From a virus: 42,891 nt of DNA. Below, piece after piece: positions 1-8,673 of this stretch. Positions within the stretch are counted from its first letter, which is position 1. Each line of letters begins with the position of its first letter. The notes beneath the pieces were generated by a model. It saw only the letters and a list, made by a program, of their open reading frames with translations, was not told the DNA's origin and ran no database searches. Location: IMG/VR virus record IMGVR_UViG_3300029908_000054, positions 1 to 42,891 of that record; one strand, written 5' to 3'. A program made the translations under genes and the position numbers.

Positions 1-435
1 ACTAATTTAATTGAAACTAATTTAATCGGGGCTAATTTAAATAATGCTAATTTATCTAAAGCTAATTTGTCAAAAACAGATTTATCTTATGTTAATTTAA
101 TTAATGCAGATTTATCTAGTGCTTGGTTAATTGAAGCAGATTTACACATGACTAATTTATGTCAAGCAAATTTAAAAATGGCAAAGTTAAATTACGCTGT
201 GTTATGGAAAGTAAATTGCATTAAAACAAATTTTATTAAAGCAAATCTATCAAATTCTATTTTATTTAAAGTTGATTTAACTGAAGCGGATTTAACTAAA
301 ACTAATTGCGCAAATGCAAGTTTTTATGATGTTAATTTAATTAATGCAAATTTAACTAAAACAAATTTATCTCAAATTAATTTATTTATTATTGATTTTT
401 ATAAAGATAAATTAAAAAATTTTAAAAAAGAATAA
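1..435 (+). CDS. Pentapeptide-repeat protein, 3' part (gene crosses the contig ends)
   Basis: This is the C-terminal part of a pentapeptide-repeat protein. The frame is open from base 1, and because bases 1-127 are repeated at 42765-42891 the true start is the ATG at 42636, giving 187 residues on the circle. The sequence is runs of five residues of the form A(D/N)LXX (for example NADLS, EADLH, KANLS), which fold as a right-handed quadrilateral beta-helix in known members. The last 20 residues are lysine-rich and leave the repeat pattern. Some members of the fold mimic DNA and bind gyrase (Qnr, MfpA), but nothing here proves that role. A small gene starts 4 bases after the stop. Confidence 0.9.
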   Translation, partial: TNLIETNLIGANLNNANLSKANLSKTDLSYVNLINADLSSAWLIEADLHMTNLCQANLKMAKLNYAVLWKVNCIKTNFIKANLSNSILFKVDLTEADLTKTNCANASFYDVNLINANLTKTNLSQINLFIIDFYKDKLKNFKKE

Positions 436-438
436 ATT

Positions 439-600
439 ATGAAAAAATATACAATAATAAACATTTTTAATCAATCTAAAGACATTTACGTAGATTGTAT
501 AGAGTTAGCTTTTGACATTGCTAGAATCTCAAACGTAAATATAATTGGTACAATTATATACGATCATTTTAACAAAAAATATTTTAAATGCGTTAATTAA
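439..600 (+). CDS. Small hypothetical protein (53 aa)
   Basis: An ATG directly downstream of the pentapeptide-repeat gene opens a 53-residue frame beginning MKKYTIINIF and ending KCVN. The upstream stretch AAAAAAGAATAAATT is a purine-rich ribosome-binding region like those before neighbouring genes. The product has no membrane segment and two cysteines. It is likely co-transcribed with the preceding gene. I do not recognise the family. The coding call rests on position, spacing and an uninterrupted frame. Confidence 0.55.
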   Translation: MKKYTIINIFNQSKDIYVDCIELAFDIARISNVNIIGTIIYDHFNKKYFKCVN

Positions 601-617
601 GAGGAGTAGTTATGAAA

Positions 618-638
618 ACATAAAACATAAAACATAAA
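618..638 (+). repeat. Three tandem ACATAAA units after a strong ribosome site
   Basis: Three perfect 7-bp units (ACATAAA) follow GAGGAG and an ATG at 612. The frame stops after three codons (ATG AAA ACA TAA). Either this is a tiny leader ORF or the remains of a gene start disrupted by repeat expansion. A unit length of 7 would shift the frame with each gain or loss. Confidence 0.5.
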
Positions 639-676
639 ATTTAAACTATTATAAATATTTAAAGGAATAAATAAAT

Positions 677-937
677 ATGAAAATTAATCAATACACAATT
701 AGTAAAGAACTAAAAAAAGAAGGAGTACAATATTATTTTAATTTTAAATGTACAATTGAAAATATTAATTTTACTTTTAAAATAATAAAATTAAAAGATG
801 AAATTGTTAATGTTTTTATGACAAATAAAATTAAAATATTAAATGCGTTAATGTTAAATAATAATGCGATAAATGAAAATAATCTTATTCATTTTGTCAT
901 TAATCAAATAAAAAATAATTTTAAATTGGAGATATAA
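677..937 (+). CDS. Hypothetical protein (86 aa)
   Basis: An 86-residue frame beginning MKINQYTISK, with AAAGGAATAAATAAAT before the ATG. It is rich in Asn, Ile and Lys, with alternating hydrophobic stretches but no long membrane segment. It ends one base before the start of the Cys-repeat gene, suggesting co-transcription and translational coupling. I do not recognise a family. Confidence 0.65.
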   Translation: MKINQYTISKELKKEGVQYYFNFKCTIENINFTFKIIKLKDEIVNVFMTNKIKILNALMLNNNAINENNLIHFVINQIKNNFKLEI

Positions 938-938
938 T

Positions 939-1268
939 ATGATAGAATTAAAAATATATAATAATTATGACGAGTTTTTAGCTGATGAAAATCGTAGCAA
1001 CGGTTGTACGCAAAAATGGCTTGATATAAATGAAATTACTTTAGAAGATGCTCAAAAATTAAATTGGCATAATAAAAATTGTTTTAATTGCATTAATTGT
1101 TATTCTTGCATTGATTGTGCAGAATGTAGCAATTGTTACGAATGTAATAATTGTAGTAATTGTACTGACTGTAAAGGTTGTAATATTTTATACGGGTGCA
1201 TTGATTGCGTTCAAACTCACAATGAAAAAAATATATGTCATTGCGTAGAAAACAATAAAATAGCTTAA
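939..1268 (+). CDS. Cysteine-every-third-residue repeat protein (109 aa)
   Basis: The N-terminal part (to about residue 45) is an ordinary acidic sequence. Residues about 48-90 carry an almost unbroken run in which every third residue is Cys, with Asn, Ser, Asp or Glu usually before it (CFNCINCYSCIDCAEC and onward); after a short gap (NILYG) there is one more CIDC. Such spacing could bind several metal ions like a metallothionein or rubredoxin-type knuckle array, or form a Cys-stacked solenoid. This is inference: I know of no named family I can assign. The stop is 4 bases before a strong inverted repeat, so it is the last gene of its operon. Confidence 0.75.
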   Translation: MIELKIYNNYDEFLADENRSNGCTQKWLDINEITLEDAQKLNWHNKNCFNCINCYSCIDCAECSNCYECNNCSNCTDCKGCNILYGCIDCVQTHNEKNICHCVENNKIA

Positions 1269-1272
1269 TAAA

Positions 1273-1306
1273 ACAATAGACCCTGTATAACAACAGGGTC
1301 TATTGT
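1273..1306. terminator. Strong hairpin, likely bidirectional terminator
   Basis: A perfect 14-bp inverted repeat (ACAATAGACCCTGT and its complement) with a 6-nt loop ATAACA, immediately after the Cys-repeat gene. On the minus strand the stem is followed by TTTATT; on the plus strand the U-run is poor. It closes the plus-strand operon and may also stop leftover minus-strand transcription. Confidence 0.7.
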
Positions 1307-1396
1307 AGGAATAATATGAATATGAAAAAATTAAATATAAAAATCAACAATATTAACTTAAAGTTCTGACAATATTATAACATAAAGGATAAAAAA

Positions 1397-1569
1397 ATGC
1401 AAAAAAATTAAATACTATTATAATTATATATATTTATATAGTTAAATTAATATTGTCAATTCCATTAACAATATTAATATTACCAATACTTCCAATTATT
1501 TATTTTAGTAATTTAAAATTGTGGTTGTCAATTAAAATATTTATTAATAAAAAAATTAAAAATAATTAA
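1397..1569 (+). pseudogene. Frameshifted small membrane protein
   Basis: ATAAAGGATAAAAAA precedes an ATG that reads only four codons (ATG CAA AAA AAT TAA) because of a run of seven A. Stepping back one base at that run (or adding one A) opens a frame to 1569: MQKKLNTIIIIYIYIVKL, then two hydrophobic stretches (LILSIPLTILILPILPIIYF) and a lysine-rich tail, typical of a small membrane peptide. It may be a real gene with an assembly or natural indel, or be expressed by -1 slippage on A AAA AAT. Below the length where chance can be excluded. Confidence 0.4.
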
Positions 1570-1668
1570 ATTAAAACTCAACCGTAACAAATGGTGGTTG
1601 TTTTAAAATTTTAATAATGATAAATTTGAAATTTTTTTAGAATACAACAATAAATTTAAAGGTTAAAA

Positions 1669-1823
1669 ATGTAACTATTTACGATTTTGTAATTAGTAAT
1701 AACTAGCAATCAATCACATAAATATTTATAACCAAAAATATTTTCTATTAAAAAATAAAAAAGTGTATTATCTCATAAAACACACTTGGATTTATTGTTA
1801 AATTAATGTGTAAATAGTTACAT
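1669..1823. repeat. 155-bp element bounded by 14-bp perfect inverted repeats
   Basis: ATGTAACTATTTAC at 1669-1682 is the exact reverse complement of 1810-1823. Between them there is no gene, but the minus-strand terminator at 1761-1787 lies inside. It could be a long-range RNA stem, a small MITE-like insertion or a protein-binding pair. No target-site duplication is obvious. Confidence 0.5.
1761..1787 (-). terminator. Terminator of the minus-strand replication operon
   Basis: AAGTGT/ACACTT arms extend to nine pairs with one A-C mismatch around a 9-nt loop. On the minus strand the stem runs straight into TTTTATTTTTT. It lies about 235 bp past the last gene of the leftward operon and is the best rho-independent terminator for it. 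Confidence 0.7.
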
Positions 1824-2022
1824 AACGTTATTATACTATGTTTAATATATTTTGTGGAATTTTTTTTAGATTATTTTTGGTGACATCTGAAGCACAACTC
1901 ATATCTCTTATGCACCTCAGACATCATATTTAAGTTACTTTATAATTAAGACATGTTTATTGTTTGTATCTTTTTAAGTAACTTTACTGTATTATATCAT
2001 AACATTATATATTTGTCAAATA
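1824..2022. other. Non-coding stretch with one hairpin
   Basis: No convincing gene. At 1881-1926 a hairpin has arms TGA-ca-TCTGA and TCAGA-ca-TCA around a 26-nt loop, with a symmetrical 2x2 internal loop. Near-copies TAAGTTACTTTA and TAAGTAACTTTA lie at about 1931 and 1976. This is the 3' untranslated region of the minus-strand operon. Confidence 0.4.
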
Positions 2023-2670
2023 TTATGAATTATTTAATTTTTTTAATACACTATAACATTGTAATAATTTATTTTCTGAATTAATTATAAAATCTTTTTT
2101 TGTTTTATCAAACAGTAATTTTTTTTCAACATCAGCAAGTATTTTACAGCAAGCTGTGTCAGTAATTATTTTGTAAGAAGCTATTTCTTCTTTAATTTTA
2201 TATATAGTTTCTTCAATTTCTTGAATATTTTTTAAAAAATAATTTTTTCCAATTTTTTTAAGTAAAAAATAATTATCAAGAGTACAATTGTTTTGCTCTA
2301 AATCAAACACATGAATAATTGGGTTATTATCTTTAATAAATTCTTTATGTTTTAATTCTAAGTTAAAAGTATTATTTAAAAATAAAGAAGTGTTTTTTTT
2401 AAATTGAATTGTATCTAAAAAAAACTTTTGTTCTTCTTCTTTAAAATTTGAAGCTATATTAAAACAAATTTCTACAGCATTTTCTAAAGTTTTTTCTTTA
2501 TTTCCCCAAAATTTTTCAAACGCTATTTTTATATCTTTAGCTTTATGCGTTATTCCAAATTTATCTGTTATGCCAAAAACCCAAAAAAATTTTATATTTT
2601 TGAATGCTTTGTCAGCTGTAGAATTATTAATAATTGCATTAAAATGATTAAATGAAACTTTCAAAGACAT
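2023..2670 (-). CDS. Hypothetical protein at the end of the replication operon (215 aa)
   Basis: A 215-residue soluble protein rich in Phe, Lys and Asn, beginning MSLKVSFNHF. AAGGATAAAC before the ATG is a good ribosome site. The C-terminal third (about 145-200) is predicted by eye to be helical with heptad-like spacing. It lies 172 bp downstream of the helicase-loader gene on the same strand, with an inverted repeat in the gap. I recognise no catalytic motif. Its context suggests an accessory replication or early host-interaction role, but that is inference only. Confidence 0.7.
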   Translation of the reverse strand: MSLKVSFNHFNAIINNSTADKAFKNIKFFWVFGITDKFGITHKAKDIKIAFEKFWGNKEKTLENAVEICFNIASNFKEEEQKFFLDTIQFKKNTSLFLNNTFNLELKHKEFIKDNNPIIHVFDLEQNNCTLDNYFLLKKIGKNYFLKNIQEIEETIYKIKEEIASYKIITDTACCKILADVEKKLLFDKTKKDFIINSENKLLQCYSVLKKLNNS

Positions 2671-2716
2671 GTTTATCCTTCATTATATTTTTTTTTAAAT
2701 AGGTTTAATTGGTTAA

Positions 2717-2781
2717 ACTAATACAAATTTATAATATTACTATTTTTAATTAATTATAACGTTATTTTAACTTGTATTAGT
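2717..2781. repeat. Inverted repeat ACTAATACAA in the 172-bp gap between operon genes
   Basis: ACTAATACAA (2717-2726) and TTGTATTAGT (2772-2781) are perfect 10-bp arms 45 bp apart, upstream of the 215-aa gene. Between them lies ATAACGTTAT, a palindrome also seen near 1823 and next to the early minus promoter at 5305. They may be regulator-binding sites; no strong promoter is visible in this gap. Confidence 0.35.
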
Positions 2782-2842
2782 GATTCTATGTTTTTTATTT
2801 TAAAATCAAACGTAGGCACCTTAAAATCAATTTAAATACTAT

Positions 2843-3556
2843 TTATTTCTTACTTCCACATTTGGTAATACGATAATCATCCCAATCTGTATTCAACATT
2901 AAAATATCATTTTGTTTAAATCTTGATAACAATGATGTTGATATTTTACTTCTAAACTCAGTAGCGGTTAAATTTGTAACCACCATAGTCCACTTATTAC
3001 GTCTTGTGCGCTCATCAATTACCATGTAAAGAATACCACCAGTATAATCGCTATCTTGAATACCAAACTCATCAATTACTAAAAAATCGCAACGAATTAA
3101 ATAATTATAAATATCTTCATGTTTTATATATGTGCGATTAAGATTATAAAATAATATGTGGAATGCTGTCATATTATTTTGCAATGCTTGATTAATTAAC
3201 GCATAACCCATGTGAGTTTTACCGTTTCCAGTATTTCCGCACGCTAATATATTTTTATCATATTTATAAGACAATACTTTATTTTTAAAATCAATAGCTT
3301 TATTATTAGTAGGAACGTAATTATCGAAAGTACTATCCTTAGCTACAATATCTTCGTCTATATTAGCTTTTTTTTGTTTTTGTGCAAATATTTTACGACT
3401 ATTCTCAATCTCTTCTAATACTTCTTGCTCAATTTTGCATTTATAACAAGTTTTAGATGTGTTTTTTTCATCAATTCCGTGCTTTTCACACTCAAACAAT
3501 TTCAAAGAATATTTAATTTTATTAAATGCATCAATTAAATTTTGTGATACTTCCAT
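2843..3556 (-). CDS. DnaC-like helicase loader ATPase
   Basis: A 237-residue AAA+ ATPase of the DnaC/IstB type that loads the host replicative helicase onto phage DNA. An N-terminal zinc-binding motif is visible (C23, H26, C37, C40). The Walker A loop GNTGNGKT is at about 106-113 and Walker B is FLVIDEFG at about 155-162. VVTNL (sensor I) and a downstream SRF arginine (arginine-finger region) follow. Length is near that of E. coli DnaC (245). It starts one base after the stop of the initiator gene, the usual initiator-then-loader order in phage replication modules, with GAAGGGACA as ribosome site. Confidence 0.9.
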   Translation of the reverse strand: MEVSQNLIDAFNKIKYSLKLFECEKHGIDEKNTSKTCYKCKIEQEVLEEIENSRKIFAQKQKKANIDEDIVAKDSTFDNYVPTNNKAIDFKNKVLSYKYDKNILACGNTGNGKTHMGYALINQALQNNMTAFHILFYNLNRTYIKHEDIYNYLIRCDFLVIDEFGIQDSDYTGGILYMVIDERTRRNKWTMVVTNLTATEFRSKISTSLLSRFKQNDILMLNTDWDDYRITKCGSKK

Positions 3557-3557
3557 T

Positions 3558-4358
3558 TTATAATGTCCCTTCGTAAATTTTATTTGTTAAATCGAACAAT
3601 TGCTCTTGAGTCGTCGGAGAATTATGTATTTGTTTACTAAACATAAATGTTTCAATGTCACGTTTAAAATATGATAATTTAAGTTGCTGTCCAGTTTTGA
3701 TAACAAATGGATGATTACAAAAATTGCTGTATGCCTCTTTTAATTGATCTATCTCGTAACCTAAAGCTAAAATATTATTAATGTCTTTTTTACGATCAAG
3801 TGTCAACTGTATTTTAGTATTAGATACTTGTTTAATATGTTCAAATAATATATTTAAATTTTTACATTCTAAAAGTTTATTATTAGATGTTTTTAAATTA
3901 GTATGTTTATTATTAGTTATATTAGGATTGGTGGAATCCACCAAACAAGATTGGTTATTATAACCAATTGATTGGTTAAATTCACCAATCGATATATCCA
4001 AATTATCACAAATCGAATTGTCAATTTTAGTGGTATCGAATTGGCATAATTCTAAACCCTGTAACGTCAACGCATACCACTTGGTATGATCGTATTTTGA
4101 AGCATTATAATTACCAGTTGTTAATATACCAGCTTTAACTAATGTGTCTAATGCGCGTCGTAATTTATTTTCACTAATGTACGAAAATAACTTTTGCCAA
4201 GCAGAACGACTATTGTACATCCAATATAATCCATCATAAAAATGCTCGTTGTTGGCTATGTACTTTTGCGTCCAAAAAGATATATTTTGCAATAGAATAG
4301 CCTCTTCTATGCCGTATTGAACAGCTATATTTATATTAAAATAATGTATATTATTCAT
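3558..4358 (-). CDS. Replication initiator / replisome organiser (winged-helix)
   Basis: A 266-residue protein whose first 120 residues (INIAVQYGIEEAILLQNISFWTQ, LFSYISENKLRRALDTLVKAGILTTGNYN; quoted in parts) have the pattern of the winged-helix domain at the N-terminus of phage replisome organisers (lambda O/DnaD-like proteins). A polar linker of about 60 residues follows, then a helical C-terminal part (about 175-245) that probably contacts the helicase loader encoded next. The start is chosen by GGAGAAAAACC before the ATG. The start overlaps the stop of a 15-codon leader ORF and lies downstream of an attenuator-like RNA, so expression is probably controlled at transcription elongation and by coupling. 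Confidence 0.8.
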   Translation of the reverse strand: MNNIHYFNINIAVQYGIEEAILLQNISFWTQKYIANNEHFYDGLYWMYNSRSAWQKLFSYISENKLRRALDTLVKAGILTTGNYNASKYDHTKWYALTLQGLELCQFDTTKIDNSICDNLDISIGEFNQSIGYNNQSCLVDSTNPNITNNKHTNLKTSNNKLLECKNLNILFEHIKQVSNTKIQLTLDRKKDINNILALGYEIDQLKEAYSNFCNHPFVIKTGQQLKLSYFKRDIETFMFSKQIHNSPTTQEQLFDLTNKIYEGTL

Positions 4359-4398
4359 GGTTTTTCTCCATATTTAATGTTTTTTTTAATTGTTTCAT
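4351..4398 (-). CDS. 15-residue leader peptide overlapping the initiator start
   Basis: Just after the terminator-like hairpin, TTTGGAGATTGAAG precedes an ATG that opens MKQLKKTLNMEKNHE and stops within the first codons of the initiator gene (ATGAATAA overlap). The length and overlap suggest translational coupling rather than a functional peptide. No biased run of one amino acid is present, so classical amino-acid attenuation is unlikely. Confidence 0.4.
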   Translation of the reverse strand: MKQLKKTLNMEKNHE

Positions 4399-4410
4399 CT
4401 TCAATCTCCA

Positions 4411-4495
4411 AATAAAAAACCCGTATAACAATGAGTGACGGTCATCGTAAATACGGGGGTGAAGTTAAAAATAACTTCATATAATTCTCCGTCAC
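4411..4495 (-). promoter_or_regulatory. Attenuator-like pseudoknot/terminator before the initiator gene
   Basis: Read on the minus strand: arm B GTGACGG (4495-4489); hairpin TGAAGTTA/TAACTTCA (4479-4460); terminator arm A CCCGTAT (4457-4451); arm B' CCGTCAC (4441-4435) inside the terminator loop; arm A' ATACGGG (4426-4420); then TTTTTTATT. B-B' and A-A' interleave, so the two stems form a pseudoknot or compete. A-A' plus the U-run is a textbook intrinsic terminator, so B-B' could act as antiterminator. The element sits between the 104-aa gene and the initiator. The late-operon leader at 40792-40869 has the same layout with different bases. Confidence 0.7.
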
Positions 4496-4541
4496 AGAAA
4501 ATTATGAAATTATTTCATATAACATTATATTATAAATTTAT

Positions 4542-4856
4542 TTAATATTCTTCTAAATATTCTTTTACAGCAGATTCAAAATGATTTTGGGCTATTTTAT
4601 ATAAATTATTTATATCGGTATCAGTATTTAATAAATCAATTACCCAAAAATAATCGTCATTACTTCTTGCAAATACCCAATACAACTTATATTCGTGATT
4701 GTTTTTTTCAATATGATAAACAGCACCGTAAATTCCATCTGCTACAATATCACCAATTTTATATGATTTTTCGTATATAAAAAAATCAATTTCGTTATAA
4801 AATTTATTTATATATTTTTGATCAACAATACGCCAATTCAATTGTTTAATTTTCAT
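4542..4856 (-). CDS. Hypothetical early protein (104 aa)
   Basis: A 104-residue protein, MKIKQLNWRI onwards, rich in aromatic residues and acidic in its second half (DDYFWVIDLLNTDTD). AAAGGTAAATT precedes the ATG. It overlaps the end of the upstream 75-aa gene by 11 bases, indicating an operon. No membrane segment. I do not recognise the family. Confidence 0.7.
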   Translation of the reverse strand: MKIKQLNWRIVDQKYINKFYNEIDFFIYEKSYKIGDIVADGIYGAVYHIEKNNHEYKLYWVFARSNDDYFWVIDLLNTDTDINNLYKIAQNHFESAVKEYLEEY

Positions 4857-5073
4857 AATTTACCTTTATTTTGCTTAAATATTCTTTTTGTTTTTCAATA
4901 GATCTTTTATTTTGCTTATTCTTTTCGCATTCATCACACTCCTTTATATAAATTTTGCCACTAGGAAGAATAAACGATTGTTGCACAAAACTTTTATAAT
5001 GAACTACACAATAACTTTGTTTTTCTTCTAGCGGTTCAAAATTAAAAATAGCTATTTTGTTTTTAAGTTTCAT
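4846..5073 (-). CDS. Small protein with paired cysteines (75 aa)
   Basis: A 75-residue basic protein containing C-V-V-H and, about 29 residues later, C-D-E-C, spacing that could hold a zinc ion (C, H, C, C). I chose the ATG at 5073 over the upstream TTG at 5079; both lie inside the end of the preceding gene (11-17 base overlap). It is the second gene of the early minus operon. Function unknown; a small zinc-binding regulator or inhibitor is possible. Confidence 0.6.
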   Translation of the reverse strand: MKLKNKIAIFNFEPLEEKQSYCVVHYKSFVQQSFILPSGKIYIKECDECEKNKQNKRSIEKQKEYLSKIKVNYEN

Positions 5074-5263
5074 TTTCAATTATTTTTTTTAATTCTTGAT
5101 ATTTATGATTATTTTCAACCAAAATTTCAATAACATTACTATGATTACGAACGTTAAATAAAAACTTTAAATCTTTTAAATTTTTAACTACATTTTTATT
5201 AACTCTAACTTCACTGGTTGATTCAGCTAATTTTTTTTTATATTTACGACGTGCTTCATTCAT
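5063..5263 (-). CDS. Ribbon-helix-helix-like small DNA-binding protein (66 aa)
   Basis: First gene of the early minus operon. After a basic N-terminus (EARRKYKKKLAES) the sequence EVRVNKNVVKNLKDLKFL then NVRNHSNVIEILVEN has the layout of a ribbon-helix-helix fold: a short beta strand with alternating residues, helix, turn, second helix. Such proteins (Arc, CopG, MetJ) bind operator DNA as dimers. It lies next to the divergent promoters at 5305-5442, so it is a good candidate regulator of one or both. The assignment is by pattern, not by search. Confidence 0.6.
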   Translation of the reverse strand: MNEARRKYKKKLAESTSEVRVNKNVVKNLKDLKFLFNVRNHSNVIEILVENNHKYQELKKIIENET

Positions 5264-5304
5264 ATTTTTTACCTTTATAACAGTATAATTTAATTTATAA
5301 CGTT

Positions 5305-5333
5305 ATTATATAATACCCCCGTTAAAAAGTCAA
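5305..5333 (-). promoter_or_regulatory. Early minus-strand promoter
   Basis: On the minus strand TTGACT, a 17-bp spacer containing CGGGGGTAT, then TATAAT followed by AACGTTATAA. It reads toward the ribbon-helix-helix gene 42 bp away. The GGGGTAT block resembles the core found in the four plus-strand promoters. Confidence 0.8.
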
Positions 5334-5412
5334 ATATATTTATTTTATTAAAATATAATAAATAATTAAAACAATAATATAATAGAAATATAAAAAATAA
5401 ATTAAAATATAT

Positions 5413-5442
5413 TTGACATAATCACCCAGTGTATATTATAAT
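5413..5442 (+). promoter_or_regulatory. Early plus-strand promoter with CACCCAGTGTAT core
   Basis: TTGACA, an 18-bp spacer holding CACCCAGTGTATAT, then TATAAT. It is divergent from the promoter at 5305-5333, with 79 bp between their -35 boxes. It drives the zinc-ribbon, RecE-like and RecT-like genes and probably everything to 9889. Confidence 0.85.
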
Positions 5443-5473
5443 ATCGTTAATAAATAAAAAAAGGAATACAATT

Positions 5474-7303
<1,830 letters not shown>

Positions 7304-7330
7304 TTAACAAATAAATATAAGGAATAAATA

Positions 7331-7669
7331 ATGAGTAAAGATTATAATTGTCCGTATTGTGAAAAACCATATGAATATGATACGTGTGACGGATTACCTG
7401 ATGAAAATGATGGAGAATGGGTAGAGTGTATATGTAATAAATTATTTTACATTACTTGTGAAGTGTCATATGCTTTTTATTCATATAAACCTAATGTCGT
7501 ATATCATAATTTAACTAAAAAATCATATTTAACTACTGATAATAAAGTAGGCTCTACCAAGAATAAATTTGTTAATAATAATTTTATATCTAAAAAAGTT
7601 TATTCAATTAATGAATATCCGTGGTATTTAAACTTTAATGAATGTAATTTTATGGGAGAAGATAATTAA
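7331..7669 (+). CDS. Zinc-ribbon-containing small protein (112 aa)
   Basis: A 112-residue protein starting MSKDYNCPYCEKPYEYDTC with a second pair at about CICNKLF, so CPYC and CxC could bind one zinc. The rest is polar and Asn/Lys/Tyr-rich with no other motif. AAGGAATAA precedes the ATG. It follows the RecT-like gene in the same operon. Function unknown; small zinc-ribbon proteins in such modules often modulate transcription or recombination. Confidence 0.7.
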   Translation: MSKDYNCPYCEKPYEYDTCDGLPDENDGEWVECICNKLFYITCEVSYAFYSYKPNVVYHNLTKKSYLTTDNKVGSTKNKFVNNNFISKKVYSINEYPWYLNFNECNFMGEDN

Positions 7670-7726
7670 TAATGAATAACTTAAAACAAAAAAATTTTAT
7701 GCAATTTATTATAAAAGGAATAAAAA

Positions 7727-7930
7727 ATGAGTAACAAAATCACACGTAAAGAAATTCAACTTGCTTATAAATGCGGGCACAAAGACTTTCATAAATTAGA
7801 TTTGTCAGGGTTGGATTTGTCTGATTTAGATTTGTCTGGATTAAATTTGTCAGGGGCGGATTTATCTAAAGCGGATTTATCTAAAGCGAATTTAGCTGGA
7901 GCGAATTTAAGTGGGGCTAAATTTAATTGA
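7727..7930 (+). CDS. Short pentapeptide-repeat protein (67 aa)
   Basis: The shortest of six paralogues. It has the common N-terminus MSNKITRKEIQLAYKCGH followed by LDLSGLDLS repeats and seven or so A(D/N)LXX units, ending GAKFN. The ribosome site is AAAAGGAATAAAA. Its last 25 bases and the first bases of the following spacer recur at the end of the next gene, which indicates tandem duplication. A 67-residue beta-helix would have only two or three coils, so it may act as a dimer or be a shortened copy. Confidence 0.85.
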   Translation: MSNKITRKEIQLAYKCGHKDFHKLDLSGLDLSDLDLSGLNLSGADLSKADLSKANLAGANLSGAKFN

Positions 7931-7955
7931 CAATTTATTAAAAAAGGAATAAAAC

Positions 7956-8399
7956 ATGAGTAACAAAATTACTCGTGATGAGATCAAATTAGCATATGAA
8001 TGCGGACATAGAGATTTTATTAAACTAGATTTGTCAGGGTTGGATTTGTCAGAATTAAATTTGGCTGGGGCGAATTTAATTAGAACAAATTTGTCAAAAA
8101 CATATTTATATAAAGTTAATTTGAAATGGTCTTATTTATCTGGAGCACATTTATCAAAAACCAATTTAAAAAAAGCAAATTTAGTTGGCGCGGATTTATC
8201 TTTTGCAATTTTATCTGAGGCGGATTTAATTGAAACGAATTTATTTGAGGCTAATTTAGCTTTTGCAAATTTATATAAAGCTAATTTATCTGGTGTGAAT
8301 TTAACTGGTGTGGTTTTAGCTGGGGCAAATTTATCTAAAGCTAATTTATCTGGGGCAAATTTAGTTGGCGCGGATTTAACTGGAGCTAAATTTAATTGA
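7956..8399 (+). CDS. Pentapeptide-repeat protein (147 aa)
   Basis: A paralogue with the shared N-terminus MSNKITRDEIKLAYECGH, then [14 protein letters not shown] and about 22 pentapeptide units of A(N/D)LXX, which should form a complete right-handed beta-helix. It lies 25 bp after the 67-aa copy. The two genes end with the same GAKFN and the same 3' DNA. The conserved charged N-terminal 25 residues outside the repeats are a family signature that could be the functional or partner-binding part. Confidence 0.9.
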   Translation: MSNKITRDEIKLAYECGHRDFIKLDLSGLDLSELNLAGANLIRTNLSKTYLYKVNLKWSYLSGAHLSKTNLKKANLVGADLSFAILSEADLIETNLFEANLAFANLYKANLSGVNLTGVVLAGANLSKANLSGANLVGADLTGAKFN

Positions 8400-8442
8400 C
8401 AATTTATTATTTTTTTAACAAATTTATTAAAGGTGATACAAC

Positions 8443-8673
8443 ATGTATAAATTAAATAAATTCGGAGAAAGTTTTAAAAAACAACTTAATCACGAAGAAC
8501 AAATTAAATTTAATAACGGAATTAAATTATTTAATACGCGTACAATTATTACTGAAAATAATTATATTAATTTTTTAAAAAATAATCGGTTAGCTAAATT
8601 TGGTATAACAGAAAACGGAACACGTGTTTATTCGTTATCTATTGAGTACTTTAATTGGGAAGATGATGTTTAA
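8443..8673 (+). CDS. Hypothetical protein (76 aa)
   Basis: A 76-residue protein MYKLNKFGESFKKQL onwards, polar, with a C-terminus rich in aromatic and acidic residues (SIEYFNWEDDV). AAAGGTGATACAAC precedes the ATG. Its end overlaps the inner-spanin start (ATGATG within its last codons), indicating translational coupling. I do not recognise it; the position before spanins is sometimes that of a holin or antiholin, but there is no membrane segment here. Confidence 0.65.
   Translation: MYKLNKFGESFKKQLNHEEQIKFNNGIKLFNTRTIITENNYINFLKNNRLAKFGITENGTRVYSLSIEYFNWEDDV

Noticed and set aside
5429-5473. Upstream start for the zinc-ribbon gene
   Set aside because: It would begin between the -35 and -10 boxes of a consensus promoter; the ATG at 5474 has a good ribosome site.
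7672-7734. 20-residue ORF MNNLKQKNF... overlapping the next ATG
   Set aside because: Too short to separate from chance; may aid translational coupling but no support as a gene.
7956-8399. Regular 15-bp periodicity resembling a repeat array
   Set aside because: Not CRISPR: there are no constant repeats separated by unique spacers; the period is the five-codon unit of the protein repeat.
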